The position numbers and the translations under genes were made by a program. From contig BCIM01000012.1 of NCBI GenBank assembly GCA_039545315.1, positions 60,811-124,810 on the forward strand: a stretch of DNA of 64,000 bases. Direction: 5' to 3'. Positions within the stretch are counted from its first letter, which is position 1. Each line of letters starts with the position of its first letter. A model generated the notes under the pieces. The model ran no database searches. It was not told the origin of the DNA and was given only the letters and a program-made list of their open reading frames with translations. Source of the stretch: Kondoa malvinella (Eukaryota; Basidiomycota; Agaricostilbomycetes; Agaricostilbales; Kondoaceae). This document shows, in pieces, positions 23,017 to 33,839 of this stretch.

Positions 23017-23270
23017 TGTTCTCAGATGGCATGAAGGCAATGCTAAATAGTCCACTGCAGGTTTGGGGCTTCATGCGTTATACTATCGTTCGCGTTACGG
23101 ACACCGTTGGCATGAGTCTACATCTGTTCTTGATCGTCAAGCAAACGCACTGTTGCGCGGTCATCTTCTTTCGCTGGACAGAATTCCTCATCCGTCTTAC
23201 TCTTCCCTTTTACATTTCGTCTGACTCTTCTCCCGTGCTATACGCGTTCCGAACCTGCTCTCATGCCACC

Positions 23271-24309
23271 ATGAAGTGCTTTCCTATACTGTCCTTACTC
23301 TTACTATATGCCACAGCTGTCACAGCACAAGGTTTCCTCGGAGATGCCATTGAAGGGCTGAACTCGCTCAGTCTTCCGGGCAACATCTTGTAAGCAGCCA
23401 CCTTTGGGTCAAGAAGCAGTCTGACCAGCTACAGACCGACTGTTGGCGTCATCCAAGCGGATAATGAAGCTGAGCAACTTCAAGATCCAAACGCAGAGTA
23501 AGTTGAAACTTCGAAGATGGCTTCTCAGCTGAGGATAGATCTAGAACGAGCAGCCTCGATGGTGTTACTGATACCGACACTGCTTCTACTACTTCTATCG
23601 AGGAAAACGGACAGAACGTAGACGAGACTGGTCAAACGGAGAATTCAGCAGAGGCAACGACGAGTTTTGTTGACGAGGGAGCAGTCGAAGGCACCCAAAG
23701 CGAGACGTAGGTCATGATAACTTTTCACAGACTCGTGCTGAGTCACAATATAGCACTGATACGACCTCCGCATCAACTACCCAAAGGCCCGACGAATCAG
23801 AGGAAACTACCAGCGAGCCGTCCGAGACACCACAGGAGTCCACTAGCTCTGTATCATCGTCTTCCGCCGCAAGTGAGACTACTCAAGAAGAAGAGAAGAC
23901 ATCGACCACAGCCGAATCCACGTCTTTGCAAACTCCTGACACTAGCACTTCGCAAACGAGTGTTTCTGTCCCAGCCAGCCCAACTTCTAAAGGTCCAAGA
24001 CGTACCGACAAAGAGTCTTCAGTCATACAAGACCCAACAGCCATCTTTACGCAGACCGGCGCCATCATCTCTTCCACCTCTTCAACCAAATCCAATGAGG
24101 AAGAAGGCTTCCAATTCACCTGGCCTTATATAGTAGGCACTTGTGTAGCAGGTGTGGTTGTCCTAGGGGTGATTATAGCTAGTGCTATCATTCAATACAA
24201 GAGGAAGAAACAGGCCAAGATTTGGGGAGAGAAAGAGTTTGATGGATACCCGCCTGTTTTGTTGGATGATGAGGAGGATCGGAAGAGTGAGGTTGGGAGT
24301 GCGCGTTGA
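23271..24309 (+). CDS. Ser/Thr-rich type I membrane protein (cell-surface sensor-like)
   Basis: The ATG at 23271 sits in a GCCACCATG context. A signal peptide follows (KCFPILSLLLLYATAVTAQG). Introns at about 23393-23435, 23500-23540 and 23710-23753 keep the frame. The ectodomain is a Ser/Thr/Glu-rich stalk with no folded domain seen. Near the C-terminus there is one membrane helix (IVGTCVAGVVVLGVIIASAI), then IQYKRKKQAKIWGEKEF and a short acidic tail with DDEEDRKSEVGSAR; stop at 24309. The layout matches the WSC/MID2-type or other O-mannosylated surface proteins of fungi, but without the cysteine head of WSC sensors. The function is unknown. Confidence 0.8.
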
Positions 24310-24600
24310 AGGCGTCCTATGGGTGGAGATGGTCGATGATGTGGACGATTCGAATGTAGATAGATCAGGTTGCACAGATGGCTCATTGAATCCTGCTTCA
24401 TTCCTTCGTTGCTTGTATTGACTGCTGCTAGGACAGTCATATCGGAAGGAGTCTCAAGCAGGGAATAGTAGAAGAAGGAACGGCGAGTCAAGGCAAGGCA
24501 AAGGCAGATAAGCTAAGGTCACCAAGTTAACAGCAAAGCGTAAGCGAACCAGCGCTTGCAGATGGATCAATACAATTACACCACCAAGCCAGCGTAGCAA
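24310..24600. other. 3' intergenic between convergent genes
   Basis: Between the stops of the plus-strand Ser/Thr-rich gene (24309) and the minus-strand cytochrome-b5-like gene (24601). No gene-like frame was seen; both 3' untranslated regions must lie here. Confidence 0.5.
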
Positions 24601-25315
24601 TCAAGTCGGTTTCGCCTTTTTCGTCTTGCACGGTTCTGGGATAGGTGCATCTTCGGGTATAGGTCTATTCAGGACTTGTCCAACCTTGAAGTATTTCTCG
24701 TGCTCCAAGAAGAATTTGTGCCAATGATTGATCGACTGTCAATACACCAATGTCTCCTCAGAAGAGAGGTAAAGGAAGGGGAAAGAACGAACCTTCATGC
24801 CCTTCTCGTCAAAGTCCCTTATATCATGTGTCAGATGCGTCTTGAAGCACCCAGTATGAAACGCCCTCGTGCCGTCGACTCCAGCGAAATGACCGTAACT
24901 CCCTCCCGGTCCGTAGACCCTTCTGTTGGTAGAGACGTCGAACACATCTCCTTGGATTGCCAGGTAAAGCGGTAATGTAGGATCAGAACCATTGTATAGC
25001 GCTAATTGCTCAGGCGTAAATGTCTGCTGTTTGAGCTGTATATCTTGTCAGAAGTCACCCGGGACTGTGAGAGGGAGCACTAACAGGAAACCACGTTCTC
25101 TTCTGTAACCATTTCGACTCTCCTTGATTCCATAACCAGGTGCCAGTGATCGCTCTACTACCCAGAGCGCTAAAGACTAGACCGACAACGATGAAATATA
25201 AAATCGTAGCGAGAAGACCGCCTTCTTCCTCCTCTTCGTCGGGCAACAGCTCCTTCTTTCGCAGCTGAGCAGCCTTGTACTTCTCTTGCACCATGAACGG
25301 CTGTATGGCAATCAT
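24601..25315 (-). CDS. membrane-anchored cytochrome-b5-like heme-binding protein (MAPR type)
   Basis: Start at 25315 (MIAIQPFMVQEKYKAAQLRKK). An acidic stretch (LPDEEEEEGG) precedes a membrane helix LLATILYFIVVGLVFSALG. The b5-like domain then reads KQQTFTPEQLALYNG, PLYLAIQGDVFDVS, RRVYGPGGSYGHFAGVDGTRAF and INHWHKFFLEHEKYFKVGQV. These are the features of membrane-associated progesterone-receptor/Dap1-like proteins, which bind heme through Tyr rather than paired His. Known members act with cytochrome P450 enzymes in sterol synthesis. Two introns (about 25040-25085 and 24735-24795) join in frame. The stop TGA is at 24601-24603. It faces the amidase remnant head to head. Confidence 0.85.
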
Positions 25316-25529
25316 CAGAACTGTGCATTGGTATAGAAATGCTAGAGCCGGACTTTATTCGCTTGCTTGTTGGAGACCGATTTCCCTCTGAACATGACTT
25401 TGCCATCTTCAGTCGACATGTTGGGTATAGCAGAGGTACTACTGTATATGTATATGCTGCGGTGGTCAAGAGCACAAGCAGCAGAAGGATGGTTCGCGTC
25501 TACTCGCGTCATCTGTTTATTTACCTTCA

Positions 25530-27100
25530 GATGCATGGGGAAACTGTCATCTGAAATTCTTGGTCCACAGCCTGTAATTACTAAATGTCAAATTGGTCTA
25601 CGAGATCTTCTAATAGCGACTGATCAGCGGATGGTCTGCACTGGGTGGACAATGCTTCGGAGCCTACTATGACAAGCAGAACTTATCCAAGTGGCAGCAG
25701 TGCCGGCTCAGGCGTTGCACCATCACTCGGTCTCGCTTTGGCTGCTCTTGGAGGCAGGTCACGCGACTGTTCCCTAAAATCTCTGCATACTGATGCTTTG
25801 TGCAGGAGAAACATGTGGCTCGATTTTATCGCCGGCTGCTGAAGCTAGTATCGTCGGTATCAAACCTACGCCAGGCCTTGTCTCCCGTACAGGCTGCATC
25901 CCAATATCGGTCACGAGCGATACTGTCGGTCCAATGGCTCAAGATGTAAAGACTTGTGCAGCTGTTCTTAAAGCAATTGCGGGCAAGGATCCTCAAGACA
26001 GCTTGACCGATAGTGTTCCTTTCGACAAAATACCAGACTATATGAGCGCATGCCAGACTGGCAGTCTGAAAGGTGTTCGTCTCGGTGCGTCTATATCCTG
26101 TCCCTAAGTAGAGTCTCGCCTGACTACCAAGTGACAGGTGTACCTATGTCGTACTTTGAAGCAGACCTTGAAGAAGAAGATTCACCTCTCAAGAAGGAAG
26201 AGCTTGATGTGTTTAAAGGCATCTTGTCCAACTTGAAAACCTGCGGAGCTATACTTGTAGAAGACATTCACTTTTCAGAAGACAGCAAGAAGATCTTAAA
26301 GGCAGCCGACGACGATACTGAACTGGATGGCGAATTTGCAGAGGCGATTGCTGGCTACTTTGAGACCCTATCACACAATCCGACTGGCGTCAAGAATCTC
26401 AACGATCTTATCGAATTCACCAAGAACACACCTGCGGAAGAGGCAATAGAACGTACTATCGTCTGTCTAGCGACTTGTATAAATGCTGGTGCTGACTCGC
26501 TTGACAGACAATATGGGAGAAGGTAGTCAAGCGCGGACTCAACATGAAATCGGAAGAATATACTGAAGCCGTCAAGAACAGCCTATATCTTGGTAGTCAG
26601 GGCAGCTTACTTGGAGCAATGGAACAGGTTGGTGTTTCGGTGTGGTCACGCGAAAGAGTCTTGGTTTGAAATTTTGCTGCGACAGCACAAGCTCGATGCC
26701 ATCGTTATGCCTACAAGCAGTGCTTGGCCGATTACAGCTCTAGCAGGCTACCCTGCCATCACAGTCCCAGCTGGCTTCGCTTCGCCTAACAGAGAACCTG
26801 AAGCCAATGATCGAAAGACTTACAACGAGACTGGACCAAACAGACCTCTAGGGTAAACATCTTCTTGCCTTTAGCTAGCCTTTTTGATGCGGACCGACTC
26901 ACAGTCTCTCCTTTGTCGGTCGAAGATTCAGCGAAGAAAAGCTAGTCGGAATGGCATACGCTTTCGAGCAGGCCACGCAGGTGAGTCAGTAAGATCAGGA
27001 TTGACAACTGCTCATTTTCGTCAACCAGATCCGGGCCAAAGTTCATCCATTGTCGCAACACATTCCGCAGACCCGATTGAAGGATGTGATGACACAATAG
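25530..27100 (+). pseudogene. decayed amidase (amidase-signature family), 5' part missing
   Basis: From 25675 on the gene is clean: YPSGSSAGSG (signature, nucleophile Ser), an intron to ETCGSILSPAAEASIVGIKP, TPGLVSRTGCIPIS, SDTVGPMAQDVKTC, GVPMSYFEADLEEED, ITIWEKVVKRGLNMKSEEY, QGSLLGAMEQ, HKLDAIVMPTSSAWPITALA, GYPAITVPAG and LSFVGRRFSEEKLVGMAYAFEQATQ, stop TAG 27098-27100. Upstream, pieces of the family are scattered over frames: LQMHGETVI (like LRxxGAxVLG), SNWSTRSSNSD followed by a stop, then GWSALGGQCFGAYYDKQN in another frame. The first 120 or so residues, including the catalytic Lys, are not found, and only 215 bp separate 25530 from the next gene's start. Intact members hydrolyse amides. 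Confidence 0.75.
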
Positions 27101-27579
27101 TCAGTATCTCCACGTCGCCTAGATGTGATAGCTTCTAATCCGCCCCCTTGCAGAAAAGCATCTGAGGTATAGCAAACTTTGTCCTGTGCTGAAAATTGGC
27201 AGAGGGTCGCGAAAGAGCTGATCTCATGCAATTCATCACGATCGGATTTGACCTTGATAATTTGATCGAAACCGCCAACCCGCGATTCCTGTATACCCAT
27301 TGTGTATACATGATGCACAACAGCTAGATATCGCAATCCAAGCTGTACGGAAATGAACATGCCGGACGTCGAACGCCAGGAATGAAGGAACGCAGGGCCA
27401 ATCTTGCACTGTGCAGATGACTGACCGGGAAGAAAATCGCAAGGCATGTAGTCGATGCAGGCGAGGGAGCGAAAGGTGAATAGATTGGAGATACAATGCG
27501 ATACAGTCAATGGAGATAGATTTCAGAGTCGGTGATCCTGATGCCCCCCCGCATCAGAATATCAAAAAAGTCATCTGAC
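27101..27579. promoter_or_regulatory. intergenic, probable promoter of the 27580 gene
   Basis: No convincing gene. An antisense frame overlaps the amidase 3' end but has no motifs and no splice logic. A C-run (27543-27549) and an A-run lie just upstream of the ATG at 27580. Confidence 0.35.
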
Positions 27580-28578
27580 ATGTACGAGAATCAATCCAAC
27601 AGCTGCAGGCCGTAAGATCATCGAGCAAGTATTCTTTCGACGTGCACGAGGTCCACCCGATATTCTCGTGTGATAGGTCACTCCTAGACATCGACGAGTC
27701 GGACTTTGAGATGGTAACAACAGAAACAGCGCTCTTGAATGTCAAGGCAGGATACGATCGCCAGGCAGAACGAGATGCGCTATCGACTTTGCTAGGTCAA
27801 GCGGGTGTCCAAGCAGTGCACCGCGCTGTTGCAGAAGAAGATCAAACCAAATTGTTCGTCTCCTCAGCAGGCTACCCGTGTACATATGCTTACCGTCAGG
27901 CTGTGCTAGACTCTGGCTTGTAGGTATGCCTTGCACGCATCTCTGTATCGATCCATTCTGATGGCATGCATGTGATTGTTTGAAGAGTGGACCAATTATG
28001 CAGCGTATGTACTGTAATCCTCAATGGCTCCGTCTAAACTTGCTCAACAAGCTTCTAGAACAGACACAAAACTTTTGTACGTCTCCAACACCCCAGTCAG
28101 GGATGTAACATCCTAATGAGATCGCCAAGATAGATGGAATCCGAGGCATACAAACCCTTTATGGCGACTCTAGGCAAGATTTTAGATACTCGATCAGCGT
28201 CTTCAGTGCGTACTTTATGACTTGTCACCTTTGAAGCTGATTGGCTCCAGGTCGAGATGGGTCATTATGAACTTGAACCACCGATATCCAAGCTATTGCC
28301 AAAGGGCGATCGGATGTTGGAGCGATTCACCTTTGTATCGGATGCCTCGTCAAGTGATTTGAAGTCTGCTTGTGACGGTAGTATGTACTTCCTAGCTTTG
28401 CGCCTCCACTGTAATAACTATACAATTCCTCTGGCCGAGCGTAGCAGACCACATGAAAGCGAGAAAAGATCCAAAGTTTGCCAAAGCTGGACCGGCTTTG
28501 TTCAAGGTCGCTACCAAGAACAAGGCGATGATGCATTTCGACTTGGAAAGCTTGTCCCCGACAAAGGCTAAATTATGA
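27580..28578 (+). CDS. unrecognised protein, several short exons
   Basis: A start ATG at 27580 (MYENQSNSCRP) is followed by a gtaaga donor and an acceptor at about 27674; the next exon reads SLLDIDESDFEMVTTETALL and then FVSSAGYPCTYAYRQAVL. The middle exons (27900-28130) were not settled. Clean exons follow: MESEAYKPFMATLGKILDTR, an intron to VEMGHYELEPPISKLLPKGD, FVSDASSSDLKSACDAD across an intron, then FAKAGPALFKVATKNKAMMH and LESLSPTKAKL, stop TGA 28576-28578. Mean intron size is about 45-65 nt. I see no signal peptide, membrane helix or family motif. It may be two genes if the middle part is not joined. Confidence 0.5.
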
Positions 28579-28993
28579 TGGTGTCATGTGTCCGGGCGCT
28601 GGTCTGGTCTAGGGGGGAACTGCATGGTCTACACGGTGTCCTGCGCCAGCTGTTAAGGTCGTGGAGAAGGCAGGTAGCATGTGATAAGTCTCCGAGAAGA
28701 TATACAAGTATGCTCCTATTGCATTGCGACACTGCAGATTTCTGCGAGGATGTCGAGTAACCCTTCTCAGCATCATACAAGATTACCAAAGCAGAGAAGA
28801 GTAAGTGGGCATAATTCCCGGACGCAGCTTGAGAATGCAATAATAAACATAACGAAACGGACTCGTGAGTCAGTCAACAGGTATGAAGCACTACTGGGTA
28901 TAAGCAGCTCTTGCGCTCATGGGATCTTCGAATCATCGCAAGAGCTCAAAAAGTAATTTAACGCGTTTCCCTCTCAAACCTCGACGCGTCAAG
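28579..28993. promoter_or_regulatory. intergenic upstream of PRI1
   Basis: No gene-like frame was seen. It separates the stop at 28578 from the PRI1 start at 28994. A CG-rich ACGCGT-like element (ACGCGTT, 28961-28967, and CGACGCGTC, 28982-28990) lies just before the start. ACGCGT is the MCB element of G1/S genes in yeasts, which would suit a primase gene; that link is inference. Confidence 0.4.
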
Positions 28994-30721
28994 ATGGTAC
29001 AAGCAGATCAGCTCGACAACCTCTTTATGGATTTGGATGACAAGGCCTTGTTCGTCTGCAGACATTAGCGTGTCGCACGCTGACCTGTCGCGCAGAGCTA
29101 AAGCGGGCGCAAGATACGACAACAGGGATCTCGACGATGTTTCTTCTCGTGAGCCTGGCCTCCATACCCACAAGCCGATACTCACAGTATTTAGCCAACG
29201 TCATGCTGGCCTACTATCAGCGCCTGTTCCCGTTCAAGAAGCTTTTCCTTTGGCTAAATCATGACCAAACGCCTTCGCGGCAATGGACGCACAGAGAATT
29301 CGCCTTTACACTACAGAATGACGCTTACCTACGATACAACTCGTTCTCGACTGCTGAAGATCTCAAGAAAGAAGTGCTTCGTCTCAATCCGTCGCGTTTC
29401 GAAATTGGTCCTGTTTACTCTGCCAGGGTGAGCTCTTGCATGCGCTCTGTAGATTACACGGTCTGATAAAGGGGACAGCCGAAAGATAAAAAGACATTAA
29501 ACAAAGCTACCTTCAAACCTTTACTGCGCGAATTGGTGTTTGATGTCGACATGACAGACTACGACGCCGTCCGAACGTGCTGTTCTGATAAGTCCATCTG
29601 TCGTCGCTGTTGGGCCTTCATCACCATGGCCGCACGCGTAGTCGATTGTGTTCTAAGAGAAGATTTCGGTTTCAGGCATTTGTTGTGGGTCTATTCTGGA
29701 CGTAGAGGAATTCATTGTTGGGTCAGCGATAAGAGCGCAATGAGCTTGAATGATGATCAGAGGAGAAGTATTGTCAACTATATCGACGTTGTCAAGGGCG
29801 GGGCCAAGCAGGAGAAGAAGGTGTCTTTGCCTAGACCTCTGCATCCTAGTCTAAAGTAAGCGGCCCTGTGTGCTCTCTAGTTTGCTCTGATGAATCATAT
29901 TAGGCGAAGTCTGGAAACTCTCGAACCGTACTTTATCCGGACCATCCTAGAAGATCAAGATTGCTTTAGATCACAAGCGCAGGCAGAGGCTCTTTTAGCA
30001 ATCATGCCTGCTGATGGCAAGTGGTCTATCTTTCTGCTCATGAGCTCATGCTGAGAGTGTTTGCAGGACCATTCGTACAGCTCAGAGCGGATTGGGCGAA
30101 AGAGAATTGGTCCGGCTCATCAGTCAAGAAATACAAGGACGTGCGACAGGCTGTCCTGAATGCTCAAGCCACCAAAGTAAGTCTCTCCTCACACCACCTG
30201 TGAATATCACTGATCTTGCTACATAGTACGTGAGTAGAGGATATCACTGACTACAGGTCAATGCTCACTTAATTCACAGAACAAGTCAAAAGCCCAAACA
30301 AAAGGCGCCGACGCTTTAGACGATATGCGATTGCAATACACCTACCCACGCATCGACATCGAAGTCTCGAAACACTTGAACCATTTACTCAAATCACCCT
30401 TTTGCATCCACCCTTCCACCGGACGAGTCTGCGTGCCTCTAGCATCATTGGATGATATTGAGAATTTCAGACCTGAAGATGTACCTACTGTTGGTGTGCT
30501 GTTGAGGGAATTGGAAGGGTTGAAATTGAACAGCGGGAACATTGCCGATGGGTGGGAGAGGACGAGTCTGAAGATGTATGTGGATGTGTTTGACAGGCAT
30601 TGTGAGGTGTTGTTGAGGGAGACTAGGGAGACTAAGAAGGGTCAGTCTTCTTTCGCCGCCCTTTTGCTGTTGATGCTAATACTTGATGGCAGCGAGTACT
30701 GCGCGGTCTATGGAATTCTGA
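28994..30721 (+). CDS. PRI1: DNA primase small (catalytic) subunit
   Basis: The subunit of DNA polymerase alpha-primase that makes RNA primers at replication forks. Visible in order: MLAYYQRLFPFKKLFLWL, REFAFTLQNDAYLRYNSF, FEIGPVYSAR, PLLRELVFDVDMTDYDAVR with the catalytic Asp-x-Asp, CCSDKSICRRCWAF (zinc-binding Cys), LREDFGFRHLLWVYSGRRG, IHCWVSDKSAMSLNDDQR, WAKENWSGSSVKKYKDVR, TYPRIDIEVSKHLNHLLKSP and FCIHPSTGRVCVPL. The last intron splits a codon, and the protein ends STARSMEF, stop TGA 30719-30721. The start was chosen at the first ATG, MVQADQLDNLFMDL; the first two introns are less certain than the rest. It is complete in order and about the normal size. Confidence 0.93.
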
Positions 30722-31822
30722 CGTTGCATTGTATCATCTGCATGGCTGCCGCATCTCCTGTATTCATGTCTGGTCAACCTTCAGCTGTGCCGCTTTCAGA
30801 TGACTGCTTCCTGGAGGCATATGGATGACGCGAGTACATCTTAGCTGTTTCTCTTCTTTCCTCCCAATTAAGCGTCCATCATCTCGAGCCTCTGGATCAA
30901 GTCTGGAAACATAATTCTCAAGATCAAGCCTGCACGACCGGACTGCTGCATTAATGGATGAGAAGCGAACGCTTATACAATAAACTTCGCCTTGGCGTTT
31001 TTGATCATTGGACGACTACGAGCATGCAACAGGGCACCTTGCACCTCAGCTGGGGAGTGGGAATATAGCAAGACTCTACTTACTGCTTATGCTGGTGTCT
31101 ACTCTGCCACCTTGGCCTGTTCCGCGCATCGTGTCTGACGTCGGAGATCAAGCAGATGCAACATAACCATGAACGACGTCCATGTCTTGGTCAAGTCCGT
31201 ACGCAACAAAGCTAGAACTGTGTCTGCTCTCCTCTCCGACGAGTCTTTGCCTCCGAGCTGAAACGGGCTGTTCAAATATCGCCTGCTGCTTTCCACCTTC
31301 TTCACATCTGCTGCTGTCTTGCTCTTCAGGGTAACCCGACCATACATACTGTCGCGCATTGCCAGCGACTATGCCTATGTTTGGCTACTTTCTCTCGCGC
31401 GCTGTTGTCTACCTTTACAAAGATGTGATCTCTTGAAGATGTAAAAGCCACCACGACCTGCATTCGTCATCATACCGGGAGGATCCGTCTGTAAGTATCT
31501 GTGCAGCAATGTAATACAGGAATACAAGCTGATGATCCCTCAAGAGCCAGTTCTTCGTCTTCTTTTGCTTTCTCTGTCGTTTTCTGTGTGAGCTTCTCCG
31601 TTTCTTTGCAGGGATGAACGATGAACGATATTCTCGATTGGCATCGCTTCAAGCATATAGCGAGAAGCTTCGGTACAAGACTAACATCCCGCCCCGATCG
31701 CGACTTATGGTCCACCTTGTCGCGGGATTGCTCCAAATCGGCCCAGTACATATACGGCACATGGCCAGTCGCATTCCAAGTTCCGGATCGTCTCAGCTTA
31801 AACCTGAGTGTCCAAAATTCGA
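30722..31822. other. intergenic, no gene seen
   Basis: Over 1 kb between PRI1 and the tRNA. Frames present on both strands lack family motifs and plausible splice borders. No terminator, repeat or RNA gene was recognised. Confidence 0.45.
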
Positions 31823-31911
31823 GTCGCGGTGGTTTAGTGGTATAATACCCGCTTAGGGTTGTCCTAAAACCAAACTGCGGGTGGTCAGGGGTTCGATTCC
31901 CCTCCGGGACC
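31823..31911 (+). tRNA. tRNA-Pro(AGG) with a 17-nt intron
   Basis: Acceptor 5' strand GTCGCGG (31823-31829) pairs with CCGGGAC (31904-31910). Six of seven pairs form; G4 faces G69. The D arm contains TGGTTTAGTGG (A box). The anticodon stem is CCCGC/GCGGG, and its loop reads TTAGGG, then an intron, then T. The anticodon is AGG, for proline. The intron (about TTGTCCTAAAACCAAAC) follows the base 3' of the anticodon, the usual place, and its CCTAA can pair with the anticodon loop as in other tRNA introns. The T arm is AGGGG TTCGATT CCCCT, with the B box GGTTCGATTCC. The discriminator base is C. Confidence 0.92.
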
Positions 31912-31912
31912 G

Positions 31913-31917
31913 TTTTT
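31913..31917 (+). terminator. Pol III terminator of tRNA-Pro
   Basis: A TTTTT run begins two bases after the tRNA discriminator base, which is the normal RNA polymerase III stop signal. Confidence 0.85.
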
Positions 31918-33175
31918 GCGCTGCCGTTTCGTTGATCTAGGTCCAGGTTTCCTTTTTGCTCGGCCTTCTGCACGTTTTTGACGCACAAAAGTGTTTATAG
32001 GCACAAAATCAGCTCTTCTGGGATACAAAGTCTGACAACGTTCTAGCTAGCATAAGCCAGACCAGGCTCCGCTGAGTGCGCGCCTGTCAAGTCTGTCCTA
32101 AGAGCTTTTCAAGAGATCCACGGGGAAAAGTCTCCGCAAGGACCAAATCGCAGCGAGATCGAGACAGTCTTTCAGGGCACTGTGATGGCTTTCATCTCTG
32201 TTTGAAGCAGGCGGAGAGCGAGCAGAAGTCATCAGACTGACAAGTTCGAAAGTGACGAAGATTGCGCCGTTGCCGAATTTGCTGGCTTCGGCTCGCCCTC
32301 CTTTAAAGGAGGCACTGAGCGAGCAAGCAATCGTTGTTGTTGCAGCAAGAAGAAGGACGGGATCTGACAGTAGGCGACTTCGAGGTCATAAAGCTCGAGA
32401 ACGGAACATCATCCATCTGGAAGCACCATGCTACCAGCTATCAATGAGTCCACGATAGCAGGCAGAGTCTCTTGTGTAATCAATAAGGGAAGAGCGCTCG
32501 AATTCAGATATCGAAATTGTAAAGCAACGCAAAGAAAAACGAAATACATAGCGAGACGGTGATAGAGAAACAGAAGCCATAGTACTCGAAGACCAAACGA
32601 AGCAACAGCCAGCTGAATCATAGCAGTGGACGTATATTTTGCTCTGGTCATCGTTCTTCGAACGTTCTTCGCCAACCCTTCGACGAAAGCCTAACCTGCT
32701 ACATCTGCATATCCATCGCGAGCCTGCACTGGATATCCACCGTACTGGATGCTACCTCGAGCGGTGGGCCAAAGTAGAGCGCAGCATCTCCCTGGCAGGT
32801 CGATTCGCGCAAGTAAGACACAGACGACACAACTTGCGGTTGGTCATTGTTCCGTATTCTTCAGCATCCGCGCTTTAGAATGTTCTGTCGGGTGTCTCTG
32901 TCTTTTGAGGCCAGCTCTTGGTCGGAATGCTCAAAGCCAATCTCGGTCAAACGAGGTTTCATGCATCATGATGCTGCTATCGCACCACATGTGATGCTCT
33001 GTCGACGCTAGTAGTGCTCTGAGCTATTCTCAGCAGCTTTCACCTTGTGCTAAGAGTCCACAAATATGTTCATGCGTGGACCTAAATGACACTACTAGAG
33101 TCAGAGACACCAAGGTACATGCCCGATTTTTGCGACCACGTTCTTTGTCGGCTTGTGATAACCAGACTCAGTCTA
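31918..33175. other. intergenic, no firm gene
   Basis: About 1.26 kb without a supported gene. A minus frame at 32409-32675 would give 88 residues with a hydrophobic stretch (LRVLWLLFLYHRL, YFVFLCVAL), but it has no homologue I know of and no promoter context, so I leave it unannotated. Confidence 0.4.
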
Positions 33176-33839
33176 ATGGATCCAGCGGTTGACTCGTCTC
33201 TTCTCTTCTACATCCCACCACCTTCGTTTCAGAGCACCAGGAAATTTGGCCTTGTCGCAATCATCGTTCAGCTAGCGGCTATAGTAGCAGCTGCTCCTGT
33301 GGCATCTATGGAGCCATTGTGAGCTTGAAGTACACCACGAGAAGGTCGTTCCAGGCTAATAATGTTCATAGTTCATTCAGCATGGTCAGCGGAGAGAATG
33401 TTGACATCATTGGCTCTACAACATACGTCTACTCAACATCTGATCTTGTGGAGATTGAAGGTCCTAGTCAGACCACAACTGTATCTGGAGTAGGACCCTT
33501 GCATCGACATACCGAATACAGCTAAATTAGAATCAACCTGCAGGCCTCTGCCGTTTCCATCATCTCCAGCTTGTCTTCCTTTGGCTCTGCTCTAGAAGCT
33601 TCGATCCAAACTGAAGTTTCTGCCGATATTGCGCCGATCACATCAAGCTGCTTTCCATTCTGCGATGATCCTGTTGGACCGACAGCATCTTGTTTCCCTT
33701 TCTGCGATGGCGACGGACCCGCTGGTGAGCGAAAGCGATTTGCTCGTTGCATGATAACGATATGACCCCCTTTCTTGTCACAGCGACTGCTTTGCCTATC
33801 CGCAGAGCCATTCCAGCTTTTGCTATCCCGTGTACATAG
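33176..33839 (+). CDS. small secreted or surface protein with duplicated CFPFCD motif
   Basis: Start ATG 33176 (MDPAVDSSLLFYIPPPSF). A hydrophobic segment GLVAIIVQLAAIVAAAPVAS follows from about residue 26 and ends in a signal-peptidase-like AAA/AP. Exon 2 (after the acceptor at about 33371) reads FSFSMVSGENVDIIGSTTYV. Exon 3 reads ASAVSIISSLSSFGSALEAS and then two copies of one motif: SSCFPFCDDPVGPTA and SCFPFCDGDGPAA. The last exon reads TALPIRRAIPAFAIPCT, stop TAG 33837-33839. All introns are GT-AG with in-frame joins. The two CxxxC units could bind metal or form disulfides; this is a guess. The mature protein would be about 125 residues. I know no family with it. The signal is N-terminally extended, so the first 25 residues may instead be 5' leader with a later start. 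Confidence 0.65.

Noticed and set aside
25170..25475. Minus-strand 5' exon of the cytochrome-b5-like gene
   Set aside because: The frame differs from the confirmed first exon and contains no start context; the ATG at 25315 gives a complete protein.
27043..27510. 155-residue open frame on the minus strand
   Set aside because: It overlaps the amidase 3' end and the next promoter, with no motifs.
31470..31988. 172-residue open frame on the minus strand
   Set aside because: It runs antisense across the tRNA-Pro gene and has no domain or splice logic; it is a chance frame.
32409..32675. 88-residue minus frame with a hydrophobic stretch
   Set aside because: One hydrophobic run in a gene-poor region is not enough; no homologue is known to me and there is no splice or promoter support.
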